A stretch of DNA of 64,000 bases from [Synechococcus] sp. NIES-970. GTDB taxonomy: Bacteria; Cyanobacteriota; Cyanobacteriia; Cyanobacteriales; MRBY01. Position 1 is the first letter of the stretch; each line of letters opens with the position of its first letter. The notes below the pieces were generated by a model. That model made no database searches and was not told the DNA's origin. It saw only the letters and a program-made list of their open reading frames with translations. Positions 44,613 to 54,456 of this stretch are shown here, in pieces. The DNA is taken from contig AP017959.1 in NCBI GenBank assembly GCA_002356215.1, positions 1,240,001 through 1,304,000 on the forward strand, given 5' to 3'. Position numbers and translations under genes: made by a program.

Positions 44613-46022
44613 CTAATCAGCCGTGACAGGTTGTTGATCACGTATGAGCCAATCCTGACCGACAAGAATGGTAAAGTCCGATTCAATTTCCCCGGTAGAG
44701 GAGGCTTCGATCCGACCAACTCCCAGGAGAGCCCGCAGTTGATTCGCACCAGAGATATTTCCCTGTTGAGCGATCACCTGGCTTTGCTCTAAGCGTTCTG
44801 GGTGATCATTGGCCAGATAAAGATTGGTGAACCCCTGGGTTTGTAAATATTCTGAAACCTGCCGCGCCATCCCCGGAGAACCAGTGGCATTTTGAATTGC
44901 GATGCGGACATTTCTCGTTAAACCGGGCTCACCGGAGCCAGAGAAGTTAGGCGACTCTACCCCAAAAAACTCAGTCATCACTTGATTTTTGCCTTCATCG
45001 GAGATGATCCAATAGCTACGGTTATATTCCCCCGCATCACTAAATCGTCCTGGTAGCATCACCATCTGGAATTGCTCTGGGCCCAATTGTCGCGAAAAGT
45101 TCATCAGGGCCAACATTTCTTCCCAGGTCAAATTCGTATCAATATGCTCCCTGATGACACCAATCAGAGCTGGTAGCCGCGGGATAATGCTCGGAGATTG
45201 AATTTTCTCTCGGAGGGCCTTTAGGAGAATTTGTTGCCGTTGTACGCGACCGATGTCTCCAAATTGATCTTGCCGGAAACGAACGAACTGTTCTGCTTGG
45301 TCGCCATCTAAAACTTGCCAACCTTTTTCGAGGTTGATCTCTAAGCCCTGGGTTTGGTCGGTATAACGCATATCTGCAGGGACAAAGACATTAACGCCCC
45401 CCACCGCATCCACTAATTCTTTAAAGGTGTCGGTAGTCACGCGTACATAGCGATCCACAGCTACTCCATTGAGGACATCACTGACGACTTGGACGGCCAA
45501 CTGGCCTCCACCATAGGCGTTGGCTTCATTCACTTTTGTGATCCCCACATTGGGAATTCTCACCTGGCTATCCCGAGGAATAGAAAGCATATTCACTTGG
45601 CCCTGCTCAGGGCTAAATCCTAGGAGGAGCATGGTATCGCTGCGTCCATCAAATGCTGCCTCAGGGGTAGCGGCCGCCTCGACTCGATCAACTCCCATAA
45701 TCAGAACATTGACTGGCCGCCCAAGGCTGTAGGTACCGAGTTGTCTTAGGCCATCGGTCGCGAGTCCTCCTAGGGGGGCGGGTAAAAAGGGTAAAACGAG
45801 TTGAGAAATCGGGCTATAGACGGCGATCGCTGTACCCACCGCCGCAGAGAGGAGGATGGTTCCCATAAAACCCGCCCCCCAGGAAAACCCATGGACAAAG
45901 GCCGGGATCCCTTTTGCTTTAGGTTGACCACGGCGGGGGACGGGCTGACCAGGCGATCGCAACACCTTTGTCGAACCTGTACGGGTGTGCTCCCCACTTG
46001 TGACGTCCTGACCATGAACCAT
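44613..46022 (-). CDS. LytR-CpsA-Psr (LCP) family protein
   Basis: A 469-residue single-pass membrane protein. A basic cytosolic stretch of about 55 residues precedes one hydrophobic segment (MGTILLSAAVGTAIAVY). The LCP domain (about 105-260) has VNVLIMGVDR, a conserved SDTMLLLGFSPE, SIPRDSQV and ITKVNEANAYGG, with the diphosphate-binding arginines. The C-terminal LytR_C domain begins VRIAIQNATGSPGMA. LCP enzymes attach polyprenyl-linked glycans to peptidoglycan, so a role in capsule or wall-glycan anchoring is expected. It lies immediately upstream of the FAD oxidoreductase on the same strand. Confidence 0.92.
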   Translation of the reverse strand: MVHGQDVTSGEHTRTGSTKVLRSPGQPVPRRGQPKAKGIPAFVHGFSWGAGFMGTILLSAAVGTAIAVYSPISQLVLPFLPAPLGGLATDGLRQLGTYSLGRPVNVLIMGVDRVEAAATPEAAFDGRSDTMLLLGFSPEQGQVNMLSIPRDSQVRIPNVGITKVNEANAYGGGQLAVQVVSDVLNGVAVDRYVRVTTDTFKELVDAVGGVNVFVPADMRYTDQTQGLEINLEKGWQVLDGDQAEQFVRFRQDQFGDIGRVQRQQILLKALREKIQSPSIIPRLPALIGVIREHIDTNLTWEEMLALMNFSRQLGPEQFQMVMLPGRFSDAGEYNRSYWIISDEGKNQVMTEFFGVESPNFSGSGEPGLTRNVRIAIQNATGSPGMARQVSEYLQTQGFTNLYLANDHPERLEQSQVIAQQGNISGANQLRALLGVGRIEASSTGEIESDFTILVGQDWLIRDQQPVTAD

Positions 46023-46326
46023 GAGACTCTTTCTCCTAAGGGATGAACTAAATTATCCCGCCTAATAACTGTTACAGGGGACCATACCTTGTCAATATTA
46101 TTCGACGCAGTACTTCTTAATGCTTTTTTCAAAAAATACCAATAAATTTACCGATATTTACTGAGCGCCCCCAATTGCTTGGTAAATATTTTCTCACCCA
46201 AGGCAGGATCCCATAAGCTAACCTAGAATCTAACCCCACAACACAGTAGACTAAAAGACTGAAATCGTGTTCTTGGTCGTGACCCCAGACCTCAGACTCT
46301 CACAAATTTCCTCAGAACACCCAAAA
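46023..46326. other. Intergenic region between the LCP gene and moeB
   Basis: 304 bases between divergent genes; AT-rich in the middle. TTTACC near 46148 and GGTAAA near 46182 form a weak inverted repeat. No small gene or known RNA is seen; promoters for both sides are expected. Confidence 0.55.
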
Positions 46327-47502
46327 ATGTTAAATCCTAATTTAGATACTATAGAACTAACAAAGGATGACTACGAACGCTACTCACGGCACTTAATCCT
46401 GCCAGAAGTAGGCGTAGACGGGCAAAAAAAGCTCAAAGCAGCTAGTGTCCTTTGTATCGGTAGCGGCGGCCTTGGGTCGCCATTACTGCTTTACCTTGCC
46501 GCCGCAGGCATCGGTCGGATTGGTCTGGTTGATTTTGACATTGTGGATTTCTCAAACCTACAACGCCAAATTATCCATGGCACGTCCTGGGTGGGTAAAC
46601 CCAAAATCCAATCAGCAAAAAATCGGATTCTGGAAATCAATCCCTTCTGTCAGGTAGATCTCTACGAAACCCAGATTAACTCCGAAAATGCCCTCGACAT
46701 CATTGCGCCCTACGATATCATCGTTGACGGAACCGACAATTTCCCGACCCGATACCTCACCAATGATGCTTGTGTTCTTTTGAACAAGCCTAACGTTTAC
46801 GGCTCAATTTTCCGCTTTGAAGGTCAGGCAACTGTCTTTAACTATGAAGGGGGGCCCAACTACCGTGATCTCTATCCGGAACCGCCGCCACCAGGAATGG
46901 TTCCCTCCTGTGCTGAAGGGGGGGTTCTCGGCGTTCTCCCGGGGATTATTGGCACAATTCAGGCGACGGAAACGATCAAAATAATTTTGGGTGCTAAGAA
47001 CACTCTCAGTGGCCGCTTGTTACTCTACAACGCCCTAGATATGAAATTCCGGGAATTAAAGCTACGCCCAAATCCGGAACGGCCTGTCATTGAAAAGTTG
47101 ATTGACTACGAACAGTTTTGTGGGATTCCCCAAGCAAAAGCAGCGGAGGCAGCACAGCAAGCAGCGATGGAAGAAATTACAGTAACGGAACTCAAAGCGA
47201 TCATCGATGGTGATGCTGATGATTATGTGCTCATTGATGTTCGCAATCCCCATGAATATGACATTGCTCAAATTCCTGGGTCAACCCTAATTCCCTTACC
47301 GGATATCGAGCAGGGAGATGGTGTTGAACAGGTCAGAGCACTGTTGGCAGACGGCAAAAAATTGATTGCCCACTGTAAAATGGGTGGTCGCTCAGCAAAA
47401 GCCCTCGGGATTCTCCAGGAAGCGGGAATTTCGGGAATCAACGTCAAGGGCGGGATCAAGGCTTGGAGTGAGGAAGTTGATCCCAGCGTACCTCTGTACT
47501 AG
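46327..47502 (+). CDS. moeB: MoeB-type adenylyltransferase fused to rhodanese
   Basis: A 391-residue protein. The N-terminal ThiF/MoeB domain has GSGGLGSPLLLYLAAAG (nucleotide binding), VDFDIVDFSNLQRQ and NVYGSIFRFEGQ. Residues about 290-390 form a rhodanese domain with an active Cys in LIAHCKMGGRSAKAL. Enzymes of this type adenylate and sulfurate the C-terminus of MoaD- or ThiS-like carrier proteins for molybdopterin or thiamine synthesis. The ATG at 46327 gives the usual start MLNPNLDTIELTKDDYERYS. It is a single gene with a terminator after it. Confidence 0.93.
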   Translation: MLNPNLDTIELTKDDYERYSRHLILPEVGVDGQKKLKAASVLCIGSGGLGSPLLLYLAAAGIGRIGLVDFDIVDFSNLQRQIIHGTSWVGKPKIQSAKNRILEINPFCQVDLYETQINSENALDIIAPYDIIVDGTDNFPTRYLTNDACVLLNKPNVYGSIFRFEGQATVFNYEGGPNYRDLYPEPPPPGMVPSCAEGGVLGVLPGIIGTIQATETIKIILGAKNTLSGRLLLYNALDMKFRELKLRPNPERPVIEKLIDYEQFCGIPQAKAAEAAQQAAMEEITVTELKAIIDGDADDYVLIDVRNPHEYDIAQIPGSTLIPLPDIEQGDGVEQVRALLADGKKLIAHCKMGGRSAKALGILQEAGISGINVKGGIKAWSEEVDPSVPLY

Positions 47503-47545
47503 CAGATAACAGCTTGATAGGCTTTATAAAGAAAAAGTCCATGAT

Positions 47546-47574
47546 GAAAAACCCGCATAGAGGCGGGTTTTTTT
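47546..47574 (+). terminator. moeB terminator
   Basis: AAAACCCGC pairs with GCGGGTTTT over a six-base loop, followed by more T. It is 43 bases after the moeB stop. Confidence 0.9.
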
Positions 47575-47610
47575 GTAGAAACCATCTAGGCGATCGCCCC
47601 CGTACCATAG

Positions 47611-47633
47611 AAAAACCCCTCTGGTGAGGGGCT
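47611..47633 (-). terminator. Sigma-factor gene terminator
   Basis: On the minus strand CCCCTC-ACCA-GAGGGG is followed by five T, about 30 bases after the sigma gene's stop. Confidence 0.85.
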
Positions 47634-47663
47634 TCTTGATACTTGAATGCGATCGCCAGCCAA

Positions 47664-48752
47664 TTAGTAGAGCCAGCTTTTAAGGCGGCGGGCCACCTGG
47701 GGACGGCGTAATTTGCGCATCGCTTTGCTCTGGATTTGACGCACCCGTTCCCGGGAAAGATTAAACATGCCACCCACTTCCTCAAGAGTGTGGGGTTGTT
47801 CAGACGAGAGGCCGTAGCGGAGGGCGATCACTTCCTTTTCACGGTCAGTGAGCACATCGCCGAGAACATCCCAAAGCTCTTGACGCATCATCGCTTCACT
47901 CATTCGCTCTTCTGGCAATTGCAGACCATCATCTTCGAGGAGGTCTACGAGTTCTGTATCTTCACCCTTGCCGACACGGTGATTGAGAGAAAGAGACTGC
48001 CGCCGGAGTTGAAGGAGCTGGTGAAGTTGATCTGGGGTGATGTCCAGTTCTTGGGCTAATTCTGTTTCCGTCGGGTTCCGTTGGAGGGTTTGCTTGAGAG
48101 TCCGCTGGGCTTTTTTGAGTTTGTTGAGCTTTTCGACAATGTGAATCGGCAGCCGGATCGTACGGGCATCGTTGGCGATCGTGCGGGTGATCGCCTGACG
48201 AATCCACCAATAGGCATAGGTGGAGAATTTATAACCTTTGTTGGGGTCAAATTTTTCGGCGGCCCGATTCAAACCGATCGCCCCTTCCTGAATCAAATCT
48301 AGAAACGGGACACCGCGATTAAGGTAACGTTTGGCAATGGAAACGACGAGACGCAGATTGGAGCGAATCATTTTTCGCTTCGCAACACGCCCCTTATAAA
48401 GAACCGAATTGAGCTGCTTTACCGTCTCTAGGCCTAATGTAGTTGCCCATTCTTCGTTGGTGGGCGATCGCCCTAATTGCGCCTGTAGCTCAAGGCGACG
48501 TTCTTCCGCATCATTGAGGAACTTGACACTGTGGGCCAGTTGAATTTCTTCATCGGGCTTGAGGAGAGGATAGCGGGCCATTTCCTTAAAGAATGCCCCC
48601 ACCGTATCTTCATTACGGCTCCGGCCACCCCGAGCATGGAGCTCTGTATCTGAAAATGCCACCTCAACCATTGAACCGCTAGGGTCTAGTTCAGAGACAG
48701 AGTGGACATCCTGGGCATAAACTGGGTCGAGATTGTTAGTTGTATCGAACAT
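47664..48752 (-). CDS. Group 2 sigma-70 factor (SigC-like)
   Basis: A 362-residue sigma factor with regions 1.2 to 4.2 complete. Region 1.2 reads DTVGAFFKEMARYPLL, region 2 MIRSNLRLVVSIAKRYLNRGVPFLDLIQEGAIGL, and region 4 holds the helix-turn-helix HTLEEVGGMFNLSRERVRQI. The short N-terminus and variant region 1.2 place it in group 2 (non-essential, stress or nutrient linked) rather than the main SigA. The region 1.2 wording resembles SigC as I remember it; the letter is uncertain. It has a terminator and about 650 bases of upstream DNA. Confidence 0.88.
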   Translation of the reverse strand: MFDTTNNLDPVYAQDVHSVSELDPSGSMVEVAFSDTELHARGGRSRNEDTVGAFFKEMARYPLLKPDEEIQLAHSVKFLNDAEERRLELQAQLGRSPTNEEWATTLGLETVKQLNSVLYKGRVAKRKMIRSNLRLVVSIAKRYLNRGVPFLDLIQEGAIGLNRAAEKFDPNKGYKFSTYAYWWIRQAITRTIANDARTIRLPIHIVEKLNKLKKAQRTLKQTLQRNPTETELAQELDITPDQLHQLLQLRRQSLSLNHRVGKGEDTELVDLLEDDGLQLPEERMSEAMMRQELWDVLGDVLTDREKEVIALRYGLSSEQPHTLEEVGGMFNLSRERVRQIQSKAMRKLRRPQVARRLKSWLY

Positions 48753-49404
48753 AATCCTACGAAATATAAGGTCAGGGGCGTGTGTGGTGGGAAGCGAGGA
48801 TTAACAAATGAAAAGTAAAAGGAACTAACTAGACACCGGGGGGTCTTGGTAAAGGATTTCAGTTTAAGCATGGGCGCAATGTTTGTCGGACCCACAAAAC
48901 TGTTATACCTATGCAAATTCCGAAAATGTAAATAACGCTTTAATAAAAATCAACAATTACTGGATTTTTCCGGGAGTTCAACCCAGAGGAGAGAATGTTT
49001 TCCTAAAAGAGCAATGTAGCAGTCTGGGGAACGAAATATGGTTTTGTTAAATACAAAATTAAGATTTCAGCCAAGAAGATGATTCTTGGAGCAACTGATG
49101 TGAATTTTCTTAAAATCTTTCGCAAGCTTTTGATAAGACAGCAATGCAAGGAACATCAGAGCATCTCGATTACAATGGATTTCTGATGCTTTTTGAAGCG
49201 CCAGAGACTTTTTTAAAGATTATTTAATATTTGAGTTGCTTGGGATGTGTTGTTTTCCTCTCACCTAATCAAAGTCTCACAATAACTGACTCACTTCACT
49301 CTATCTAGGGTTACATATAGAAAAAAACGATGATGCTTATTTGAATTGATAAAAAATCATGGGGTATAGTGCTGAAGTGATGATTTTTTGGGAATCTTAA
49401 ATAG
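48753..49404. other. 652-bp intergenic region with a terminator-like hairpin
   Basis: It lies between the divergent sigma and priA genes. A minus-strand TATAAC (on the plus strand GTTATA at 48902-48907) is a possible -10 for the sigma gene, giving a leader of about 150 bases. On the plus strand CATCAGA (49154-49160) and TCTGATG (49182-49188) form a hairpin followed by five T-rich bases, which looks like a terminator although no annotated gene runs into it. The rest is AT-rich and without protein-like frames. Confidence 0.5.
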
Positions 49405-51816
49405 TTGGTTTGGCTTGAAGTATTAGTTGATTGTGGATATACCCAGGGGCTATTTACCTATGCAATTCCGCCGGAATTAACAGTGGTCTCTGGGGATATT
49501 GTGTCGGTGGGATTTGGGGCACAGCAGGTGGGAGCGATCGCCATTCGTTTGACCCCAGACCCGCCCCAGGGACTTGATCCCCAGCAAATTCGTCCGATTA
49601 CTGGCATTATTGCCCGGGGTTTTTTTTCAGCCCATTACTGGCAGCTACTTTTGCAAGTTGCTGACTACTACCAAAGCGATGTAATGACTGTGGTGCGCTT
49701 GGCGTTGCCTCCTGGTCTTTTGCGGCGATCGCAGCCCCGGGTACGATTGCTCAAAACAGCGCTTAATGCCCATGACCTAGAGCCATTGTCTGGGCCCGCC
49801 CAGCAGCTCCTTGACTTACTCCAACGGGGATCTGGAAAAGACTACAGCGTGCGCCACCTCCAGAGACAGGTCAAATCTGTCTATCGAGGCATCCAAGAAT
49901 TAGAAAAATGGGGCCTGGTGGAGCGGTATTTGGCCGCGCCCCAGGTGGTACGGGGGCAACGGCGTAAATCTGTCACCTACGTGGGAGAACAGGAGGGGAT
50001 CACGAAGCGGCAACGGGAAATTTTAATGGTGTTGCGCTACGGGGGGGGTGAAATGTGGCTGGCCGAACTGGTAGGAACCGCCAAAACTACCGCTGCCACG
50101 GTGGAAAAACTAGAAAAATTGGGTTGTGTCACGATCGCCGCACGAGAAAAACTACGACTCCACCAGGCGCCAGAGCATCATCGAGATTGCCCTAAAATCC
50201 TCACGACAGCCCAGCAGAGAGCCTTACAGACCATTCAAAAGATTCAGGGTTATGGTGAAGTGCTCCTCCATGGGGTAACAGGTTCGGGAAAAACAGAGGT
50301 CTACCTCCAGGCGATCGCCCCGGTGCTAACCCAGCAAAAATCTGCCCTCGTTTTAGTTCCAGAAATTGGTTTAACTCCCCAGTTAGTAGATCGCTTTCGG
50401 GCGAGGTTTGGCGATCGCGTTTTGACCTACCACAGTGGTCTGTCTGACGGAGAACGCTACGACACTTGGCGACAGATGTTGCGACCCGACAGTCAAATCA
50501 TTATCGGCACTCGCTCTGCGATTTTTGCGCCCCTACCCGATGTGGGGATCATCATCCTCGATGAAGAACATGACAGCAGCTACAAACAGGATCAGCCCGC
50601 CCCCTGTTACCATGCCCGTACCGTTGCCCGATGGCGATCGCAACAGGAAAATTGTCCGCTCATCCTCGGTTCGGCCACCCCAGACCTTGATACCTGGGTG
50701 CAGTTTCAGGGTCACCCTGATCCTCAGCATCACTACCTTGCCCTACCAGAGCGCGTCCAGGCGCGGCCCCTCCCCCCGGTCACAATTGTGGATATGCGCC
50801 ACGAGCTACGCCTGGGCAATCGATCTTTGTTTAGTCAATCCCTCCGCCAAGCCCTCGAACGCATTACCCAAACGCAAGAACAGGGTATTTTATTTGTGGC
50901 CAGACGTGGTCATAGCACCTTCGTTTCCTGCCGCAGTTGTGGCTATGTGATGGAATGTCCCCATTGTGACGTTTCCCTGTCCTATCACTATGTCCAACCA
51001 GGCAGCACCCCCGTCCTGCGTTGCCACTACTGCGACCACACTCAGATTCAACCGAAGCATTGTCCCAGTTGCGAGTCTCCTTATTTCAAATTTTTTGGCA
51101 ATGGGACCCAAAAAGTGTTTCAGGCGATCGCCCAAGAATTTCCCCAACTCCGTTGTCTGCGCTTCGACAGTGACACCACGAAGCGTAAGGGCGCCCACCG
51201 GGATTTACTCGGACAATTTGCCCGGGGGGAAGCGGATATTTTATTGGGCACACAGATGCTGACCAAGGGTTTAGATGTCGCCCAGGTGACCCTAGTGGGG
51301 ATCATCGCCGCCGATGGGCTGCTGCACCAAAGTGATTTTCGAGCCGCCGAAAGAACCTTTCAAACCCTCACCCAGGTGGCGGGCCGGGCGGGCCGGGGGG
51401 CAGAACCAGGCCAAGTCATTTTACAGACCTATTCCCCAGAGCACCCAGTAATCCAAGCAGTCAAAAGCCACGATTATCTGACCTTTGCCCAACGGGAAGT
51501 ATTGCAACGACAAGAACTAGACTACCCTCCCTTCGGAAAATTAGTACTCTTGCGGTTCAGTGGTGAAAACCAAGATCAGGTGCGCCACACCGCTGAGGCG
51601 ATCGCCGAACAATGTTTTTCTTTACTAATGCCCGAAGATGAACTGTTGGGACCAGTACCCGCCAATGTTTTGCGGGTGGCACGGCGTTATCGATGGCAAG
51701 TGGTGCTGAAATTCCCCCAGGGAAAACAAGTGCTTCCCGATTTAACCTTTTTGCGGGAACTGTGCCCCCGTAATGTAAGCCTCTCGATTAACGTCGACCC
51801 GCTTTATCTCGATTAG
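49405..51816 (+). CDS. priA: Primosomal replication protein N' (PriA)
   Basis: An 803-residue helicase that reloads the replisome at stalled forks. An N-terminal DNA-binding domain (start MVWLEVLVDCGYTQGLFTY) is followed by Walker A GVTGSGKT, motif II ILDEEHDSSYKQ, the zinc-binding cysteines (CRSCGYVMECPHC, CHYC, CPSCES) and the C-terminal helicase lobe with QVAGRAGRG. The start is a TTG directly after a stop codon in the same frame, so the coding start cannot be further upstream. It converges with nadC. Confidence 0.95.
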   Translation: MVWLEVLVDCGYTQGLFTYAIPPELTVVSGDIVSVGFGAQQVGAIAIRLTPDPPQGLDPQQIRPITGIIARGFFSAHYWQLLLQVADYYQSDVMTVVRLALPPGLLRRSQPRVRLLKTALNAHDLEPLSGPAQQLLDLLQRGSGKDYSVRHLQRQVKSVYRGIQELEKWGLVERYLAAPQVVRGQRRKSVTYVGEQEGITKRQREILMVLRYGGGEMWLAELVGTAKTTAATVEKLEKLGCVTIAAREKLRLHQAPEHHRDCPKILTTAQQRALQTIQKIQGYGEVLLHGVTGSGKTEVYLQAIAPVLTQQKSALVLVPEIGLTPQLVDRFRARFGDRVLTYHSGLSDGERYDTWRQMLRPDSQIIIGTRSAIFAPLPDVGIIILDEEHDSSYKQDQPAPCYHARTVARWRSQQENCPLILGSATPDLDTWVQFQGHPDPQHHYLALPERVQARPLPPVTIVDMRHELRLGNRSLFSQSLRQALERITQTQEQGILFVARRGHSTFVSCRSCGYVMECPHCDVSLSYHYVQPGSTPVLRCHYCDHTQIQPKHCPSCESPYFKFFGNGTQKVFQAIAQEFPQLRCLRFDSDTTKRKGAHRDLLGQFARGEADILLGTQMLTKGLDVAQVTLVGIIAADGLLHQSDFRAAERTFQTLTQVAGRAGRGAEPGQVILQTYSPEHPVIQAVKSHDYLTFAQREVLQRQELDYPPFGKLVLLRFSGENQDQVRHTAEAIAEQCFSLLMPEDELLGPVPANVLRVARRYRWQVVLKFPQGKQVLPDLTFLRELCPRNVSLSINVDPLYLD

Positions 51817-51819
51817 CCG

Positions 51820-52683
51820 CTATGCCGTAATCTTCATGCTGATATCCAACCAAGGAGCCCGGGTAATCGTGGCACTGGTGGAAATATAATCAACCCCAGT
51901 GAGGGCAACATCTCGCAAGGTTTCTAGGGTGATATTGCCAGAGGCCTCTAGCTTGAGCCGTGGATTTTTGGCCCGTAATTGGGGGATCAACGCAGCCATC
52001 TGCGCCACAGCCATATTATCTAACATCAAAATATCAGCCCCTGCCAGCACCGCTTCAAAAGCTTGGTCAGGGGTCTCGGCCTCTACTTCAATGGTTAGGG
52101 GATAGGGCATGTTTTGGCGCACTAGGGCGATCGCCTGGGTGATTCCCCCCGCTGCTTGGATATGGTTGTCTTTGATCATCACAGCATCATCTAGGCCGAA
52201 GCGGTGATTTTTGCCACCACCCACTTGCACAGCATACTTTTCTAAAAGGCGTAAACCAGGGGTGGTTTTGCGAGTGTCAACCAGTTGAGCCGGGAGATCA
52301 GCAATTTTTTCGACATATTTTGCCGTTTCCGTGGCAATCCCCCCCAAGGGCATCAAAATATTCAGGGCCACCCGTTCCCCCATCAGTAAAATATCCAGGG
52401 GAGCGGTAATGGTGGCAATCAAATCCTTTGGCGTTCCCCTAGAGCCTTCGGGGAGAGCGATGTCCAGTTGAAAATGTTGGGGTTCTAGCAGACGAAAAAC
52501 CCGCTCCACCAAAGGCAGGCCCGCCACCAACCCTGGTGCCTTAAGAATCAATTGGGCTTGGCCGATGGGGGCTTGGGTTTGGGCAAAGAGGGCTTGGGTG
52601 GTCCGATCGCCGCGACCGAGGTCTTCTTGTAACCACCGTTGAAGGAGGGGATCAATGACTAACCAAGGGGGTAACAGTGCCAT
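51820..52683 (-). CDS. nadC: Nicotinate-nucleotide pyrophosphorylase (carboxylating)
   Basis: A 287-residue enzyme that converts quinolinate and PRPP to nicotinate mononucleotide, carbon dioxide and pyrophosphate in de novo NAD synthesis. The quinolinate-binding region VDTRKTTPGLRLLEKYAV, GGGKNHRFGL and the C-terminal LMLDN and LEASGNI strands are all present. Another gene (DUF2973) lies five bases upstream on the same strand, so it is the second gene of a short operon. It converges with priA, with a three-base gap. Confidence 0.96.
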   Translation of the reverse strand: MALLPPWLVIDPLLQRWLQEDLGRGDRTTQALFAQTQAPIGQAQLILKAPGLVAGLPLVERVFRLLEPQHFQLDIALPEGSRGTPKDLIATITAPLDILLMGERVALNILMPLGGIATETAKYVEKIADLPAQLVDTRKTTPGLRLLEKYAVQVGGGKNHRFGLDDAVMIKDNHIQAAGGITQAIALVRQNMPYPLTIEVEAETPDQAFEAVLAGADILMLDNMAVAQMAALIPQLRAKNPRLKLEASGNITLETLRDVALTGVDYISTSATITRAPWLDISMKITA

Positions 52684-52688
52684 CGCGA

Positions 52689-53000
52689 TTAGGCATCCCC
52701 ATCGGCATTGTTGTCACTGCTGGGAGAAGCATTATACAAATTGTCGAGGCGCTGCCTGGCATCTTCAACATCTAGCGATCGCACTACCAACAAAGGCTCA
52801 TTAATGGGTTGACCAAGCTCATCGAGCATCTCTGGATGGGGAGTCGGTCTGGGTCGTTGGGGTTGAGCATTGCGGCTGTTACTCTGAAAATTTGGGTAGA
52901 CCCTTGTTTCATTACTCAGCATCATAAAGCTACGCACCAGGTTCACCGCGGCGATGGTGGCGATAATTCCAAATGCCAAAATAAACAAGAGATGAAACAT
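52689..53000 (-). CDS. DUF2973 protein, single-pass membrane
   Basis: A 103-residue protein. An N-terminal hydrophobic helix (MFHLLFILAFGIIATIAAVNLV) is followed by a polar tail with HPEMLDELGQPI and LLVVRSLDVEDARQRL, which I recognise as the DUF2973 pattern of cyanobacteria. The function is unknown. The helix is probably an uncleaved anchor with the tail on the cytosolic side. It precedes nadC by five bases, so the two are probably cotranscribed. Confidence 0.8.
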   Translation of the reverse strand: MFHLLFILAFGIIATIAAVNLVRSFMMLSNETRVYPNFQSNSRNAQPQRPRPTPHPEMLDELGQPINEPLLVVRSLDVEDARQRLDNLYNASPSSDNNADGDA

Positions 53001-53142
53001 GGTTAACCTGTGCCTCGCTTAACAAGCAGCAATTCCGGTGCCGAGAAAGGCTACTTTATTTTTTATTATCTCGAAAAAACAGCCGTCTGGCAAAGGGCGA
53101 TCGCCCTTGATCCCCAGTCACTGCCCCTAGGAGAATCAAAAT

Positions 53143-54441
53143 TCAATCTTGGGGAGAACGAAGGGAGCTCGCTGGCAAATTGTCCTGAGGCGCAGATGGT
53201 AGATCTAGGAGCTCACTCATCAGGGCCGTTAACTTTTGGGCCGCCCCTGCTTCCCCTCGACAAGCCTGGAGCGCCTGGGCGATCGCCGCCAATTTTTCTG
53301 GGTGGTCTAAATAATCTAAAACCAACTCTGCGAGGTCTTCAGGATGAAGCTCCCCTAATAACTCCGGCACAATTTCTTTTTTCGCCCAAATATTTGGCCA
53401 AGCATAGCGCACCCGGTGTTTACGCACATAGGCTAAAATGCGGCGGTTGAGCCAGCGTACAAACCATGTGCCCACCAGGGGAATTTTTGCGATCAGCCCC
53501 GGAATGCCATCCCAAGCCCGCATCGCATCAATTTGCTGGGTCGGCAAGAGCACCAACATCGGTAAACCCAAGGCCCCCAATTCAGCGGTATTCGCCCCAA
53601 TGGTGGTCAGGCAGAGCTGGCATCGCCTCAGGAAATCAGAGGCAGGAAAGTCTGTAATCAGTTGAATCTTCGCCCCATTGACCATCTGTAGGTAGGCTTG
53701 GTTATCTTGATAAGTTAGGTGAATTGGGCATAAACCAAAGGTCTCCACTAGGGGATTTTGTTGGCGATCGCCATAGCGCAACAAAGTCTGAATGGTGATG
53801 GTCGGGGCCACAGGGAGCATAAATTGCACCTCTGGACGCTGGTCATGGATAATTGTCGCCGTAGCCAACATCAAAGGGACTCCTTGGGCAAGCTTCATGC
53901 CCTTAGAGCCAGGTAGAAAGCCAATCATTGGGTTTGTGCCGCCTTGTTGCTGGTCGACCTGGGAGACATCCACCATGAGATCCCCTACGATGCGACCTTT
54001 GGAGCGATATTTAGGCGGGATTTGTTGGAGTACTTGCCGATTCATGACCCCAAAACCATCGATCCAGCGCCACCAGCGAGCCTCCTGCTCGGCATAGATG
54101 AGGGTCTTAAAGCCCAGGCGTTTACCAATGACTAGGGGAAAAAATTGATCTCCTCCCAAAAAAAGCACCAACCCCTGGGTAAACCAAGACCAATTTTCTG
54201 CGGTTTTGCCCCAGAGAAGAAATGGCAAAAAATGTTGTGCGGCCTGGACCCGGTCAACCTCGGGATAGCTACGGGCGATCGCCGCCTCCCGACCTGTGCT
54301 GTGGGAACAAGGGGCGAGAATGATCGAAATACGGGGGAGTGTCCCGAGTTGTTCGCGCACGGCCTTAACCACGGGGCGCACCCAGGTGGTCACTTCCCCG
54401 GGGCCGTTGGTCAGGATAACAAGATCGAACGGTTGAGCCAT
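53143..54441 (-). CDS. Cyanobacterial LpxB-like glycosyltransferase
   Basis: A 432-residue protein resembling lipid-A-disaccharide synthases of the GT-B fold (LVILTNGPGEVTTWVRPVVKA, GFLPGSKGMKLAQGVPLM, TIGANTAELGALGLPMLVLLP). Most cyanobacteria do not make lipid A, so this branch, annotated LpxB-like, must act on another lipid or glycan; that is inference from the lineage. There is a region with WWRWIDGFGVMN that may touch the membrane. It is first downstream of the membrane protein gene below (15-base gap, same strand). Confidence 0.8.
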   Translation of the reverse strand: MAQPFDLVILTNGPGEVTTWVRPVVKAVREQLGTLPRISIILAPCSHSTGREAAIARSYPEVDRVQAAQHFLPFLLWGKTAENWSWFTQGLVLFLGGDQFFPLVIGKRLGFKTLIYAEQEARWWRWIDGFGVMNRQVLQQIPPKYRSKGRIVGDLMVDVSQVDQQQGGTNPMIGFLPGSKGMKLAQGVPLMLATATIIHDQRPEVQFMLPVAPTITIQTLLRYGDRQQNPLVETFGLCPIHLTYQDNQAYLQMVNGAKIQLITDFPASDFLRRCQLCLTTIGANTAELGALGLPMLVLLPTQQIDAMRAWDGIPGLIAKIPLVGTWFVRWLNRRILAYVRKHRVRYAWPNIWAKKEIVPELLGELHPEDLAELVLDYLDHPEKLAAIAQALQACRGEAGAAQKLTALMSELLDLPSAPQDNLPASSLRSPQD

Positions 54442-54456
54442 CGTTTTTAGAACCGC

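Noticed and set aside
46267-46326. Upstream 20-residue extension of MoeB
   Set aside because: The extension (from a GTG) does not match the family start; the ATG at 46327 does.
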